Positions 16,882 through 25,461 of a stretch of 64,000 nt of DNA are shown here, one piece after another; position 1 is the first letter of the stretch; every line of letters begins with the position of its first letter. A program made the translations under genes and the position numbers. Under the pieces are notes generated by a model, which was not told the origin of the DNA, searched no databases, and saw only the letters and a program-made list of their open reading frames with translations. Where the stretch lies: assembly GCF_900104525.1 (NCBI RefSeq), contig NZ_LT629711.1, positions 3,534,001 to 3,598,000 on the forward strand, written 5' to 3'. The stretch is from Pedococcus dokdonensis (GTDB lineage Bacteria > Actinomycetota > Actinomycetes > Actinomycetales > Dermatophilaceae).

Positions 16882-17742
16882 GTGTACCAACCCGACCAAC
16901 CCGACCAACCCGACCAACCCGACCAGCCCGACCTCCTCGACCAGACCACCGTCGGCCAGACCACCGTCGGCCAGATGGTCGCCGACTACGCGGGCGGCGC
17001 GTCCCTGGCTGCCGTCGGGGCGGCCCACGGTGTGCCGTGGTGGATCGTCCGCAGCAGGCTGCGCGAGCGGGGCGTGCTCCCGCGCGCGAGGCCGGGGCGT
17101 CGCTACCCCGCCGACCCGGAGTGGTGGGCCAGGCAGCTGGAGCCCCGCAAGGTGGACGGCGTCTGGCTGCGCGGCGACCTGGCGAGGTTGGCCGAGCGGT
17201 TCGGGGTGACCACCCAGGCGATCCGCCGACGCCTTGCCCTGATGGGCGTGGAGCACCGGCGCGAGGCGGTCGTGCCCGACCCACACTGCGCTCCCGAGGA
17301 GTTCGACCGCTGGGTGACGACGGCGACCCAGCCCGAGGGCGACTGCCTGCGCTGGGTGTTCGCGCGGCGGCCCTATCCCTATCCGACCGTGCGTCACGAC
17401 GGCGACCAGCGGCCGGTCCACCACCTCGTCTGGGCGCGCCACCACGGCGCTCTGCCGCCCGGCCAGGAGGTCAGCCACGTCGCCGGCTGCGTGCACTCCG
17501 ACTGCCTCAACCCGCACCACCTCGTCGCCATGACGCCCCGGGCCCGCCTCGACGGCCTCGTCAGCCAGGGCGTCTTCCCCCACGGCGACAAGCACTGGTG
17601 GGCCAAGCTCTCCCACGACCAGGCCGTGGCCATCCTCGAGAGCCGCGCGTCCGCAGCTGACGAGGCCAGGCGGATGGGCGTGTCACCGAGCACGGTGCGG
17701 GCGATCCGGTCCGGCCGCCGGTGGAAGCACCTGCAGCGGTGA
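16882..17742 (+). CDS. HNH endonuclease-like protein with several HTH segments
   Basis: A 286-residue protein starting at GTG after GAGAGG. The N-terminus is a run of QPD repeats and two QTTVG repeats. HTH-like segments follow (SLAAVGAAHGVPWWIVRSRL; LARLAERFGVTTQAIRRRL), then an HNH_3-type core at about residues 170-215 (VHHLVWARHHG with C-x4-C-x2-HHL, reading CVHSDCLNPHHL), and a last HTH-like helix pair (AADEARRMGVSPSTVRAI). Such proteins occur as phage or free-standing homing endonucleases. No intron or intein is next to it. It separates the regulator gene from urate oxidase and may be a later insertion. Confidence 0.75.
   Translation: MYQPDQPDQPDQPDQPDLLDQTTVGQTTVGQMVADYAGGASLAAVGAAHGVPWWIVRSRLRERGVLPRARPGRRYPADPEWWARQLEPRKVDGVWLRGDLARLAERFGVTTQAIRRRLALMGVEHRREAVVPDPHCAPEEFDRWVTTATQPEGDCLRWVFARRPYPYPTVRHDGDQRPVHHLVWARHHGALPPGQEVSHVAGCVHSDCLNPHHLVAMTPRARLDGLVSQGVFPHGDKHWWAKLSHDQAVAILESRASAADEARRMGVSPSTVRAIRSGRRWKHLQR
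16888..16971 (+). repeat. 9-bp tandem repeats (x5) and 15-bp tandem repeats (x2) in the HNH gene
   Basis: Four exact CAACCCGAC units and one CAGCCCGAC unit occupy 16888-16932 and encode QPD repeats. Two exact 15-base units (CAGACCACCGTCGGC) follow at 16942-16971 and encode QTTVG twice. Unit lengths are multiples of three, so slippage would keep the frame. Confidence 0.95.
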
Positions 17743-17769
17743 CCGTTCGGCGCAGCGGCGGCAGAAGTT

Positions 17770-17846
17770 TTCAACAAACTGTTGACGGCGGTTCTTCGGC
17801 CATGTCATGGTTCCATCATTCGTAAACGGGTTTCCACCATTCGGAA
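17770..17846 (+). promoter_or_regulatory. urate oxidase promoter: TTCAACA palindrome plus two IclR-type sites
   Basis: 17770-17786 reads TTCAACAAACTGTTGAC, a palindrome TTCAACA-N3-TGTTGA matching 16 of 17 bases of the perfect site before xdh. Its right half overlaps a possible -35 TTGACG at 17782-17787. Downstream lie TTCCATCATTCGTAA (17811-17825) and TTCCACCATTCGGAA (17832-17846), with starts exactly 21 bases apart. Two regulators probably act here. Confidence 0.65.
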
Positions 17847-17929
17847 GACCTCCGAACCTCCCGGGAAGCCACCCGCGCCAGACGCCCGCACGACCCTCCC
17901 CGGTCGACGGGCCCCCGCAAGGAGCACCC

Positions 17930-18838
17930 ATGAGCTTCGTCCTCGGACCAAACCAGTACGGCAAGGCGGAGAACCGCGTCGTCCGCATCTACCGCGACAC
18001 CGCCCGCCACGAGATCCGTGACCTCAACGTCTCGACCGCGCTGCGCGGCGAGTTCACCGAGGCGCACACCACCGGTGACCAGGCCAACGTCCTGCCGACC
18101 GACACCCAGAAGAACACCGCCTTCGCGTTCGCCAAGGAGCACGGCGTCACCTCGCCCGAGGACTACGCCCTGACCCTCGGCTCCCGCTTCCTCGACGTCA
18201 CGCCGGCGGCGAGCGCGAGCCGGATCGAGGTGGAGGAGTACGCCTGGGACCGCATCGAGGTCGGCGGCACCGGCCACGACCACGCGTTCGTGAAGCGTGG
18301 CGGCGAGGTGCGCACGACGGTGGTCACGCAGGACCGCAGCGCCGACGAGCCGCGCGCCTGGGTGGTCTCGGGTGTGAAGGACCTCGTGGTGCTCAAGTCC
18401 ACCGGCTCGGAGTTCAAGGGCTACCTCAAGGACGAGTACACGACGCTGAAGGAGACCGACGACCGGATCCTGGCCACCTCGCTCGTGGCGCGCTGGCGCT
18501 ACGAGACCACCGAGGGCGTCGACTGGAACAAGTCCTTCGAGGACGTGCGCTCGCTGCTGCTCGAGACCTTCGCGACGACCTACAGCCGCGCGCTCCAGGA
18601 GAGTCTCTACGCGATGGGCTCGGCCGTCCTGGCCGCCCACCCGGAGGTCGCCGAGATCAAGTTCTCGGCCCCCAACAAGCACCACTTCCTGGTCGACCTC
18701 GCCCCGTTCGGGCTGGACAACCCGGGTGAGGTCTTCGTCGCCGCCGACCGCCCCTACGGGTTGATCGAGGCCACGGTCCAGCGCGAGAACGGCTCCGACG
18801 CCGGCGACGCGTGGCTCACCGTGCCCGGGTTCTGCTGA
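17930..18838 (+). CDS. factor-independent urate oxidase (urate hydroxylase)
   Basis: A 302-residue cofactor-free T-fold enzyme that oxidises urate to 5-hydroxyisourate. Signatures include LGPNQYGKAENRVVRIYRD at the N-terminus, the TTGDQANVLPTDTQKNTAF segment with the catalytic Thr and substrate residues (about residues 45-65), LVVLKSTGSEFKGYLKDEYTTL (about 150) and FSAPNKHHFLVDL (about 245). The start is the ATG with AAGGAG six bases upstream; longer in-frame starts would include the operators. It heads a run of purine genes through 24500. Confidence 0.95.
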   Translation: MSFVLGPNQYGKAENRVVRIYRDTARHEIRDLNVSTALRGEFTEAHTTGDQANVLPTDTQKNTAFAFAKEHGVTSPEDYALTLGSRFLDVTPAASASRIEVEEYAWDRIEVGGTGHDHAFVKRGGEVRTTVVTQDRSADEPRAWVVSGVKDLVVLKSTGSEFKGYLKDEYTTLKETDDRILATSLVARWRYETTEGVDWNKSFEDVRSLLLETFATTYSRALQESLYAMGSAVLAAHPEVAEIKFSAPNKHHFLVDLAPFGLDNPGEVFVAADRPYGLIEATVQRENGSDAGDAWLTVPGFC

Positions 18839-18845
18839 GGCCGCC

Positions 18846-20246
18846 GTGCGCCTGCGCCCGCGGACAACGACGTCCGCCACCTCTGTTCGTGCTGCCTCCA
18901 CGCGCCCCGAGGACCAGATGTACGGTCCCGGCCAGCTGCTCGCCTACGGCACCCAGCACATCCTCACGATGTACGGCGGGGTCATCGCGCCCCCGCTCAT
19001 CGTCGGCGGGGCGGCGGGACTGTCGCCCGGCGACATGGCGCTGCTGGTCACCGCCGGCCTCTTCCTGAGCGGGCTCGCGACCCTCCTGCAGACCCTCGGG
19101 CTCGGCCCGTTCGGCAGCCGGTTGCCGATCGTGCAGGGCATCTCGTTCGCCAGCGTCTCGACGATGGTCGCGATCGCCAGCGAGGACGGCGTGCGGCCGG
19201 TCTTCGGCGCCATCATCGTGGCCGGGCTGATCGGCCTCGTCGCGTCGTCGTTCTTCGCCCAGCTCGTGCGGCTCTTCCCCGCGGTCGTCACCGGCACGAT
19301 CATCACGGTGATCGGGTTGTCCCTGATGCCCGTCGCCTTCACCTGGGCGATGGGCGGCGCCGGCGCCAAGGACCTCGGCTCGATGGAGAACATCGGCTAC
19401 GCGGGTCTGACGCTGTTGATCATCCTGGTGATCAGCCGGGTCTTCCAGGGTGCGGTCTCGCGGCTGTCGATCCTGATCGGCCTCGTCGTCGGCACCACCG
19501 TCGCCGCCCTCACCGGCAAGGCGGACTTCTCGCGGGTCGGGGAGTCGAGGATCGTCTCGCTGCCGCAGGTGTTCCACTTCGGCAGCCCGACCTTCGAGGT
19601 CGGGGCGATCGTCTCGATGACCATCGTGGTCTTCGTGATCATGACCGAGACGACGGCCGACATCCTGGCGATCGGCGAGATCGTCGGCACCGATGTCGAC
19701 GCCAAGCGCGTCGCCGCGGGCCTGCGGGCCGACATGGCCGCGACCACGGTCGCGCCGGTCTTCGGCACCTTCCCGGCCAGCGCCTTCGCGCAGAACGTCG
19801 GCCTGGTCGCCCTCACCGGCATCAAGAGCCGGTATGCCGTGGCGGCCGGCGGCGGGGTGCTCCTGCTCCTCGGGCTGCTCCCGGTCGTCGGCGCCGTCGT
19901 GGCCGCGATCCCTTACCCCGTCCTCGGCGGTGCCGGGGTGGTGCTGTTCGGCTCGGTGGCGGCGAGCGGCATCCGGACACTCTCGCGGGTCGACTACCAG
20001 GACAACCTCAACATGGTCATCGTGTCGGTGGCCACGGCCGTGGGAGTCATCCCCATCGCGGCCCCGACCTTCTGGGACGCCTTCCCCGACTGGTTCGCCA
20101 CGATCATGCACTCCGGCATCAGCGCCACCGCGCTCGTCGCCGTCGTCCTCAACGTGCTGTTCAACGAGGTGCGGGCCGGCAACCGGCCGGGCGCCTCGGT
20201 CTTCGCGGCCGCAGAGAGCAGCCGCGACAAGCTCACCACCCACTGA
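18846..20246 (+). CDS. NCS2 nucleobase:cation symporter (urate/xanthine type)
   Basis: A 466-residue permease with about 14 membrane helices. The NAT signature reads FAQNVGLVALTGIKSRY (about residue 318), with the Gln used by urate/xanthine carriers at the first motif position. The assigned GTG 18846 follows a weak GAGG. The ATG at 18918 (MYGPGQLL) is an alternative, since the first 24 residues look non-conserved. It is eight bases after urate oxidase, in the same operon, and probably imports urate or xanthine. Confidence 0.87.
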   Translation: MRLRPRTTTSATSVRAASTRPEDQMYGPGQLLAYGTQHILTMYGGVIAPPLIVGGAAGLSPGDMALLVTAGLFLSGLATLLQTLGLGPFGSRLPIVQGISFASVSTMVAIASEDGVRPVFGAIIVAGLIGLVASSFFAQLVRLFPAVVTGTIITVIGLSLMPVAFTWAMGGAGAKDLGSMENIGYAGLTLLIILVISRVFQGAVSRLSILIGLVVGTTVAALTGKADFSRVGESRIVSLPQVFHFGSPTFEVGAIVSMTIVVFVIMTETTADILAIGEIVGTDVDAKRVAAGLRADMAATTVAPVFGTFPASAFAQNVGLVALTGIKSRYAVAAGGGVLLLLGLLPVVGAVVAAIPYPVLGGAGVVLFGSVAASGIRTLSRVDYQDNLNMVIVSVATAVGVIPIAAPTFWDAFPDWFATIMHSGISATALVAVVLNVLFNEVRAGNRPGASVFAAAESSRDKLTTH

Positions 20247-20334
20247 GCCGTCCCGCCTCACGTCCTCCTGCACCACGCCTCCCGGCAGTTCCTCCTCAAC
20301 CCCTCCTCACGGAGCCTCCCGAAAGGTGCCTGTC

Positions 20335-22266
20335 ATGAGCACAGCCACCGCCTCACCGCAGTCCAGCAAGCGCACCTCCCGGCACCCGGTCGACGAGGTG
20401 CTGCCCCTCCCGAAGCTCGCGATCTACGGCTTCCAGCACGTCCTCGCGTTCTACGCCGGCGCGGTGATCGTGCCGATCCTCCTGGCCAGTGCCATCGGCC
20501 TGTCCACCGAGGAGCTCATCCACCTGATCAACGCCGACCTCTTCACCTGTGGCATCGCCTCGATCATCCAGAGCATCGGGTTCTGGAAGGTCGGCGTGAA
20601 GCTGCCCCTGCTGCAAGGTGTGACGTTCACGGCCGTCTCGCCGATGATCGCCATCGGCATGGCCGCCGGAGGTGGCACGGACGGGCTGCTCGTCATCTAC
20701 GGCGCCGTGATCGTGGCGGGCCTGTTCACGTTCTTCCTGGCGCCCTACTTCAGCCGGCTGATCCGCTACTTCCCGCCGGTCGTCACCGGGTCGGTGATCA
20801 CCATCATCGGGCTGGCCCTGCTCCCGGTCGCCGCAGCGGATGCCGCCGGTGGCGCGGGTCCGAGCCTCGACCCCGCCAGTGGCCGCAACCTCGCCTACGC
20901 GCTCGGGACGCTCGCCCTGATCGTCGCGATCCAGCGGATCTTCAAGGGCTTCATGGCCACCGTCGCCGTCCTCATCGGCCTGGTCGTGGGGACCCTGGTG
21001 GCCTGGGTCCTCGGCGACGCGCACTTCGACTCGGTGTCGGCCTCCGGTTGGGTCGGCGTCACGACGCCGTTCCACTTCGGCTGGCCGAAGTTCTCGGCCG
21101 CGGCGATCATCTCGATGATCATGGTCATGCTGATCACCGCCGTGGAGACCACCGGTGACGTGTTCGCCACCGGCGAGATCGTCGAGAAGCGGGTCGGCAA
21201 GGAGGACATCGCGCGCGCCCTGCGGGCCGATGGCCTGGCCACCACCATCGGCGGTGTCTTCAACTCCTTCCCCTACACCTGCTTCGCCGAGAACGTCGGA
21301 CTGGTGCGTCTCACCCGGGTCAAGAGCCGCTACGTCGTCGCCACGGCCGGCGCGATCATGGTCGTCATCGGGTTGATCCCCAAGGCCGGCGCGATCGTCG
21401 CGGGCATCCCGCACCCGGTCCTCGGCGGCGCCGCGCTGGCGATGTTCGCCACTGTCGCGGTCGTGGGCTTCCAGACCCTGTCGCGGGTCGACTTCCACGA
21501 CCACCGCAACGTCGTGATCGTCGCGACCGCGGTCGGCCTCGCCATGTACGTCACGGCCCAGCCGGACGTCGCCAAGGCCGTGCCCGACTGGGCGCAGATC
21601 ATCCTCGGCTCGGGCATCACGCTCGGCTCGATCACCGCGATCGTCCTGAACTTCCTCTTCCACCACGTGGGTTCGAGCCGCGGTCCGGCCGTGGCCGGTG
21701 CGCCGGGTGCGCTGGTCCGGTTGAACGAGGTCAACCAGATGTCGCGGGAGCAGTTCGCCGACACGTTCGGCAGCCTGTTCCAGGGTCCGCGCTGGGTGGT
21801 CGAGCGGGCCTTCGACTCGCGGCCGTTCAGCGACACCAGCGACCTGCGGCGCTCGTTCCAGGAGGCGTTGTTCTCGGCCAACGAGGACGAGCAGCGCCAG
21901 CTGATCGACTCCTACCCCGACCTGGGCGCCGACAGCGTGGCCGAGGGCGGCGAGGACTCCGACTCCTACCGCGACCAGTCGGTGCTCGGGCTCACCCGCC
22001 TCGACGAGAAGGGCCACGGCGAGCTGGCCGAGCTCACCTCGCAGTACCGCGACCGGTTCGGCTTCCCCCTCGTGACCTGTGTCCGCGACCGTGACTCGTT
22101 CGACCAGGTGGTGCGCACCGGCTGGGAGCGACTGAACAACTCCCAGGCGCAGGAACACGCCTCTGCGCTCGTCGAGATCGCCAAGATCGCCGGCTACCGG
22201 TTTGATGACCTCGTGGCCGACGCCAACCCGATCCACTCCGCGCGCACCCGTTTCGTGGAGGGCTGA
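20335..22266 (+). CDS. NCS2 permease fused to an OHCU decarboxylase-like domain
   Basis: A 643-residue protein. Residues 1-450 are a second NCS2 permease (LAIYGFQHVLAFYAGAVIVP at the start; NAT motif FAENVGLVRLTRVKSRY at about 320, with Glu rather than Gln). Residues 463-643 resemble OHCU decarboxylase (SREQFADTFGSLFQGPRW, RFGFPLVTCVRDRDS, RLNNSQAQEHASALVEIAKI). The usual catalytic His of the HPDLG motif is Tyr527 here (SYPDLG), so this domain may be inactive or regulatory. ATG 20335 has GAAAGG upstream. An intact uraD follows with a one-base overlap. Confidence 0.87.
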   Translation: MSTATASPQSSKRTSRHPVDEVLPLPKLAIYGFQHVLAFYAGAVIVPILLASAIGLSTEELIHLINADLFTCGIASIIQSIGFWKVGVKLPLLQGVTFTAVSPMIAIGMAAGGGTDGLLVIYGAVIVAGLFTFFLAPYFSRLIRYFPPVVTGSVITIIGLALLPVAAADAAGGAGPSLDPASGRNLAYALGTLALIVAIQRIFKGFMATVAVLIGLVVGTLVAWVLGDAHFDSVSASGWVGVTTPFHFGWPKFSAAAIISMIMVMLITAVETTGDVFATGEIVEKRVGKEDIARALRADGLATTIGGVFNSFPYTCFAENVGLVRLTRVKSRYVVATAGAIMVVIGLIPKAGAIVAGIPHPVLGGAALAMFATVAVVGFQTLSRVDFHDHRNVVIVATAVGLAMYVTAQPDVAKAVPDWAQIILGSGITLGSITAIVLNFLFHHVGSSRGPAVAGAPGALVRLNEVNQMSREQFADTFGSLFQGPRWVVERAFDSRPFSDTSDLRRSFQEALFSANEDEQRQLIDSYPDLGADSVAEGGEDSDSYRDQSVLGLTRLDEKGHGELAELTSQYRDRFGFPLVTCVRDRDSFDQVVRTGWERLNNSQAQEHASALVEIAKIAGYRFDDLVADANPIHSARTRFVEG

Positions 22267-22760
22267 TGACCCTCGAGGACCTCAACGCGCTGCCGGCCGC
22301 AGAACTGGAGGAGCAGCTGACCGCGTGCCTCCCGGTGCCGCGGTGGGTCGCCACGGTCCGCGACGGTCGCCCGTATGCCGCGTGGTCCGACCTGGAGGCC
22401 ACCGCCGGTGCCGCCGCCGCGCACCTCGACGACGAGGAGCTCGGGGCGGCCCTGGCGGGGCACCCCAGGATCGGTGAACGGGCTGCCGGCCCGCACCACA
22501 ACGCCGCCGCCAGTGCCCGGGAGCAGGCGGGGGTCGACCCGGCCGACGCCGAGGTGGCCCGCGCGCTCGCGGAGGGCAACGCGGCATACGAGCGGCGGTT
22601 CGACCGGGTGTTCCTGATCCGGGCGGCGGGGCGGTCGGCACCCGAGATCCTCGCCGAGCTCGACCGCCGGCTCGGCAACGACGACGCGGCCGAGCGCGAA
22701 GAGACCGTGACCCAGCTGCGCGAGATCGCGCTGCTCAGACTCAGACAGGTGGCCTCCTGA
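22266..22760 (+). CDS. uraD: OHCU decarboxylase
   Basis: A 164-residue enzyme that decarboxylates 2-oxo-4-hydroxy-4-carboxy-5-ureidoimidazoline to S-allantoin, the third step of urate breakdown. The catalytic His66 is present in AGHPRIGER, and the substrate region YERRFDRVFLIRAAGRSAPEIL is kept. It overlaps the fusion permease by one base (TGATG) and uraH the same way, so the three are coupled. It is likely the working decarboxylase of the pathway. Confidence 0.92.
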   Translation: MTLEDLNALPAAELEEQLTACLPVPRWVATVRDGRPYAAWSDLEATAGAAAAHLDDEELGAALAGHPRIGERAAGPHHNAAASAREQAGVDPADAEVARALAEGNAAYERRFDRVFLIRAAGRSAPEILAELDRRLGNDDAAEREETVTQLREIALLRLRQVAS

Positions 22761-23101
22761 TGGGAACCCTCAGCACGCACGTCCTCGACACCAGCCTCGG
22801 CACACCGGCCGCAGGGATCACCGTGGTGCTGGAATCCGTGGCGGGAGCGGGCGACCCGGGCGCCGTGATCGGTGATGGCGTGACCGACGGCGACGGCCGG
22901 GTCGGGAGCATCGGACCGGAGCGGCTGGAGGCCGGCGACTACCGGCTGCGGTTCGCCTCCGGCGGCTACTTCGCGGCGCGCGGCGTCGAGGGCTTCTACC
23001 CCGAGGTGGTCGTGGTGTTCACCGTCGCGGACGCCGACCAGCACTACCACGTGCCCGTGCTGCTCAACCCGTTCGGCTACTCCACCTACCGGGGGTCGTG
23101 A
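22760..23101 (+). CDS. uraH: 5-hydroxyisourate hydrolase (transthyretin-like)
   Basis: A 113-residue protein of standard length that hydrolyses 5-hydroxyisourate to OHCU. It has the N-terminal STHVLDTSLGTPAAG motif with the catalytic His, the Arg in DYRLRFASGGYF, and the C-terminal HVPVLLNPFGYSTYRGS with the YRGS tail that closes the active site. It is coupled to uraD and to the 8-oxoguanine deaminase gene two bases on. Confidence 0.96.
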   Translation: MGTLSTHVLDTSLGTPAAGITVVLESVAGAGDPGAVIGDGVTDGDGRVGSIGPERLEAGDYRLRFASGGYFAARGVEGFYPEVVVVFTVADADQHYHVPVLLNPFGYSTYRGS

Positions 23102-23102
23102 C

Positions 23103-24500
23103 GTGGGCGCCGTCCGGCGACTGGTCCTCGACGGCTGCACGGTGGCCACGATGGACCCGCACCGGACCGAGCACGCCGTCGGCCACATGGTCGTCGAGGG
23201 TTCGCGGATCGCCGCCGTCGGCCCCGGTCGATGGGTCGACGACGGGTCGGGCGCCGAGGTGCACGACGCCACCGGCTGCCTCCTCACGCCGGGGCTGGTC
23301 AACACGCACCACCACCTCTACCAGTGGGCCACCCGTGGTCTCGCGGTGGACTCGACGCTGTTCGGCTGGCTGACCGAGCTCTATCCGGTCTGGGGTGGCA
23401 TCGACGAGGACGTCGTCGGTGCTGCCGCGGCCGCGGGGCTGGGTTGGCTCGCGCGCACCGGGTGCACCACCTCGATGGACCACCACTACGTCTTCCCGAC
23501 GCACGGTGGCGACGTGCTCGGGGCGGAGATCGAGGCAGCCCGGCGAATCGGGTTGCGGTTCCTGGCGACTCGGGGGTCGATGGACCTCGGTCGGAGCAAG
23601 GGCGGACTCCCGCCCGACCACGTGGTCGAAGACCTCGACACGATCCTGACCGCCACGGGTGCCGCCATCGACACGCACCACGACCCGTCGCCGGACTCGA
23701 TGCTGAGGATCGGGGTCGCGCCGTGCTCGCCGTTCTCGGTGACCGCCGACCTGCTGCGTGAGTCAGCCGCCCTGGCCCGTGACCGCGGCGTGCGGCTGCA
23801 CACCCACCTGGCCGAGACGACCGACGAGGAGCAGTACTGCGCCGAGCGGTTCGGGCTCTCCCCACTGGCCTACCTGGAGTCGCTCGGCTGGCTGGGTGGC
23901 GACGTGTGGCTCGCGCACGGCATCCACTTCGACGACGCCGCCATCGGCGTCCTCGGTGCCACCCGGACCGGTGTCGCGCACTGCCCCTCGTCCAACGCCC
24001 GCCTCGGTGCGGGGATCGCGCGCACTCGCGACCTTCGTGACGCCGGGGTGCCGGTCGGTCTCGGCGTGGACGGAGCCGCGTCGAACGAGGCCTCGTCCCT
24101 CGTGGAGGAGGCGAGGCACGCCCTGCTCTTTGCCCGGGCTCGGGGTGGACCGGAGGCCCTCGGCGTGCGAGATGCGCTGGAGCTGGCCACGATCGGCGGC
24201 GCGCGGGTGCTCGGCTGGGACGACCAGATCGGGTCCCTCGAGGTCGGCAAGCAGGCCGATGTCGCGCTGTGGCGACTCGACGGCCTGGGCCACGCCGGTG
24301 TCGTCGACCCGGTCGCCGCCCTGGTCCTCGGGTCGCAGCCGCCGCTGGAGCTGCTCCTCGTCGGTGGCCGCCCGGTGGTCGAGCGCGACCGCCTCGCGAC
24401 GGCCGACGAGGAATCCCTTGCGGCCCAGGCGGTCTCGGCCGGTGAGCGGTTGCTCGACCGGCACCGCGAGCGCGCCGGATATATCTCGGCCACTCCCTGA
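23103..24500 (+). CDS. 8-oxoguanine deaminase-like amidohydrolase
   Basis: A 465-residue zinc amidohydrolase. Metal and catalytic motifs are NTHHHLYQWATRG (about residue 65), the His in LHTHLAETTDEE (about 235), AHGIHF (about 275) and the Asp in VGLGVDGAASNEAS (about 325). The sequence fits the COG0402 branch of 8-oxoguanine deaminase (8-oxoguanine to urate), which suits its place beside urate oxidase genes. Other ATZ/TRZ-type substrates are possible. It starts at GTG, two bases after the uraH stop. Confidence 0.85.
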   Translation: MGAVRRLVLDGCTVATMDPHRTEHAVGHMVVEGSRIAAVGPGRWVDDGSGAEVHDATGCLLTPGLVNTHHHLYQWATRGLAVDSTLFGWLTELYPVWGGIDEDVVGAAAAAGLGWLARTGCTTSMDHHYVFPTHGGDVLGAEIEAARRIGLRFLATRGSMDLGRSKGGLPPDHVVEDLDTILTATGAAIDTHHDPSPDSMLRIGVAPCSPFSVTADLLRESAALARDRGVRLHTHLAETTDEEQYCAERFGLSPLAYLESLGWLGGDVWLAHGIHFDDAAIGVLGATRTGVAHCPSSNARLGAGIARTRDLRDAGVPVGLGVDGAASNEASSLVEEARHALLFARARGGPEALGVRDALELATIGGARVLGWDDQIGSLEVGKQADVALWRLDGLGHAGVVDPVAALVLGSQPPLELLLVGGRPVVERDRLATADEESLAAQAVSAGERLLDRHRERAGYISATP

Positions 24501-24532
24501 GACGCCGACCGTCCGGGGCTTGACGGCGTCTC
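24499..24532 (+). terminator. hairpin after the 8-oxoguanine deaminase gene
   Basis: GAGACGCCG (24499-24507) pairs with CGGCGTCTC (24524-24532), nine bases with a 16-base loop, starting at the stop codon. It probably ends the urate operon. Its right arm overlaps the -35 element of the next promoter, which is unusual. Confidence 0.5.
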
Positions 24533-24584
24533 TCGCTGACGCCTACTCTCTCACTAATCGGAAAACATGTTCCACGATACGGAA
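24520..24584 (+). promoter_or_regulatory. glyoxylate operon promoter with paired IclR-type sites
   Basis: TTGACG (24520-24525) and TACTCT (24544-24549) are 18 bases apart, a good promoter. TTCCACGATACGGAA at 24570-24584 fits the consensus fully, and TCTCACTAATCGGAA at 24549-24563 is a weaker copy exactly 21 bases earlier. Both cover the likely start of transcription and suggest repression of the hyi-glxR-gcl operon. Confidence 0.7.
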
Positions 24585-24599
24585 GTTAGGGCGATCGAG

Positions 24600-25424
24600 A
24601 TGACGGACCACGGACTGCGCTACGAGGTGAACTGCTCGATCCTGTTCCAGGAGCTGCCGCTCCTCGAGCGCCCCGCCGCCGCCAAGGCCGCCGGCTTCGA
24701 CGCGGTCGAGTTCTGGTGGCCCTGGCCCGACCAGCCGGTGCCTGCGGACGGCGATGTCGACGGCTTCGTCTCCGCCGTGCAGGACGCGGGCGTCCAGCTC
24801 GTCGGCCTCAACTTCTTCGCGGGCGACCTCGCCGGTCCCGACTGCGGGGTGCTGTCGATCCCCGACCGGGTCCAGGAGTTCCGCGACAACGTCGACGTCA
24901 CGGTCGGCATCGGCGAGCGGCTCGGGGTCTCGGCCTTCAATGCCCTCTTCGGCAACCGGGTCGACGGCGCCTCTGCGGCGCAGCAGGACGAGCTCGGCCG
25001 CGAGTCGATCGCGTTCGCGGCCAAGGCGGCCGACCGGATCGGGGCGACGGTGCTGGTCGAGTCCGTCAGCGGCCCCAAGCCCTATCCGCTGCGCACCGCA
25101 GCCGACGCCGTCGCCGTGGTCGACGACGTCCGCGCGACCGGGGCGAGCAACGTCGGGTTCCTCCTCGACCTCTACCACCTCGCGGCGAACGGCGACGACC
25201 TCGAAGCCGCCATCGCGGCACACACCGCCCGCACGGCGCACGTGCAGATCGCGGACGCGCCCGGTCGCGGTGAGCCCGGCTCGGGTGACCTCGACCTCCA
25301 GCGCCACCTCGGCGACCTCGCCACCCGCGGGTATGCCGGGTGGGTCGGCCTCGAGTACAAGCCCACCACCGCGACCACGCTCGAGAGCTTCGGCTGGCTC
25401 CCGCGCGAACGCCGCGGCGCCTGA
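24600..25424 (+). CDS. hyi: hydroxypyruvate isomerase
   Basis: A 274-residue TIM-barrel isomerase interconverting hydroxypyruvate and tartronate semialdehyde. Marks are YEVNCSILFQELPLLERP at the start, GFDAVEFWWPWP, the catalytic Glu in VLVESVSGPKPYPL (about residue 150), NVGFLLDLYHLAANGDD and the final Glu in VGLEYKPT. ATG 24600 is preferred to ATG 24567, because the earlier start would place the operator inside the coding region and lacks a binding site. It is the first gene of hyi-glxR-gcl-glycerate kinase. Confidence 0.92.
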   Translation: MTDHGLRYEVNCSILFQELPLLERPAAAKAAGFDAVEFWWPWPDQPVPADGDVDGFVSAVQDAGVQLVGLNFFAGDLAGPDCGVLSIPDRVQEFRDNVDVTVGIGERLGVSAFNALFGNRVDGASAAQQDELGRESIAFAAKAADRIGATVLVESVSGPKPYPLRTAADAVAVVDDVRATGASNVGFLLDLYHLAANGDDLEAAIAAHTARTAHVQIADAPGRGEPGSGDLDLQRHLGDLATRGYAGWVGLEYKPTTATTLESFGWLPRERRGA

Positions 25425-25461
25425 CCAGACACCTCGCACCGACTGCACCAAGGAGCACGAC

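Noticed and set aside
16888..16971. Short tandem units considered as a CRISPR array
   Set aside because: Units are 9 and 15 bases with no spacers and lie in a coding frame.
16882..17742. HNH protein considered as the toxin of a polymorphic system
   Set aside because: No signal peptide, no RHS or WXG carrier, and no immunity gene next to it.
24567..24599. Earlier ATG for hydroxypyruvate isomerase
   Set aside because: It would translate the operator palindrome and adds residues not typical of the family.
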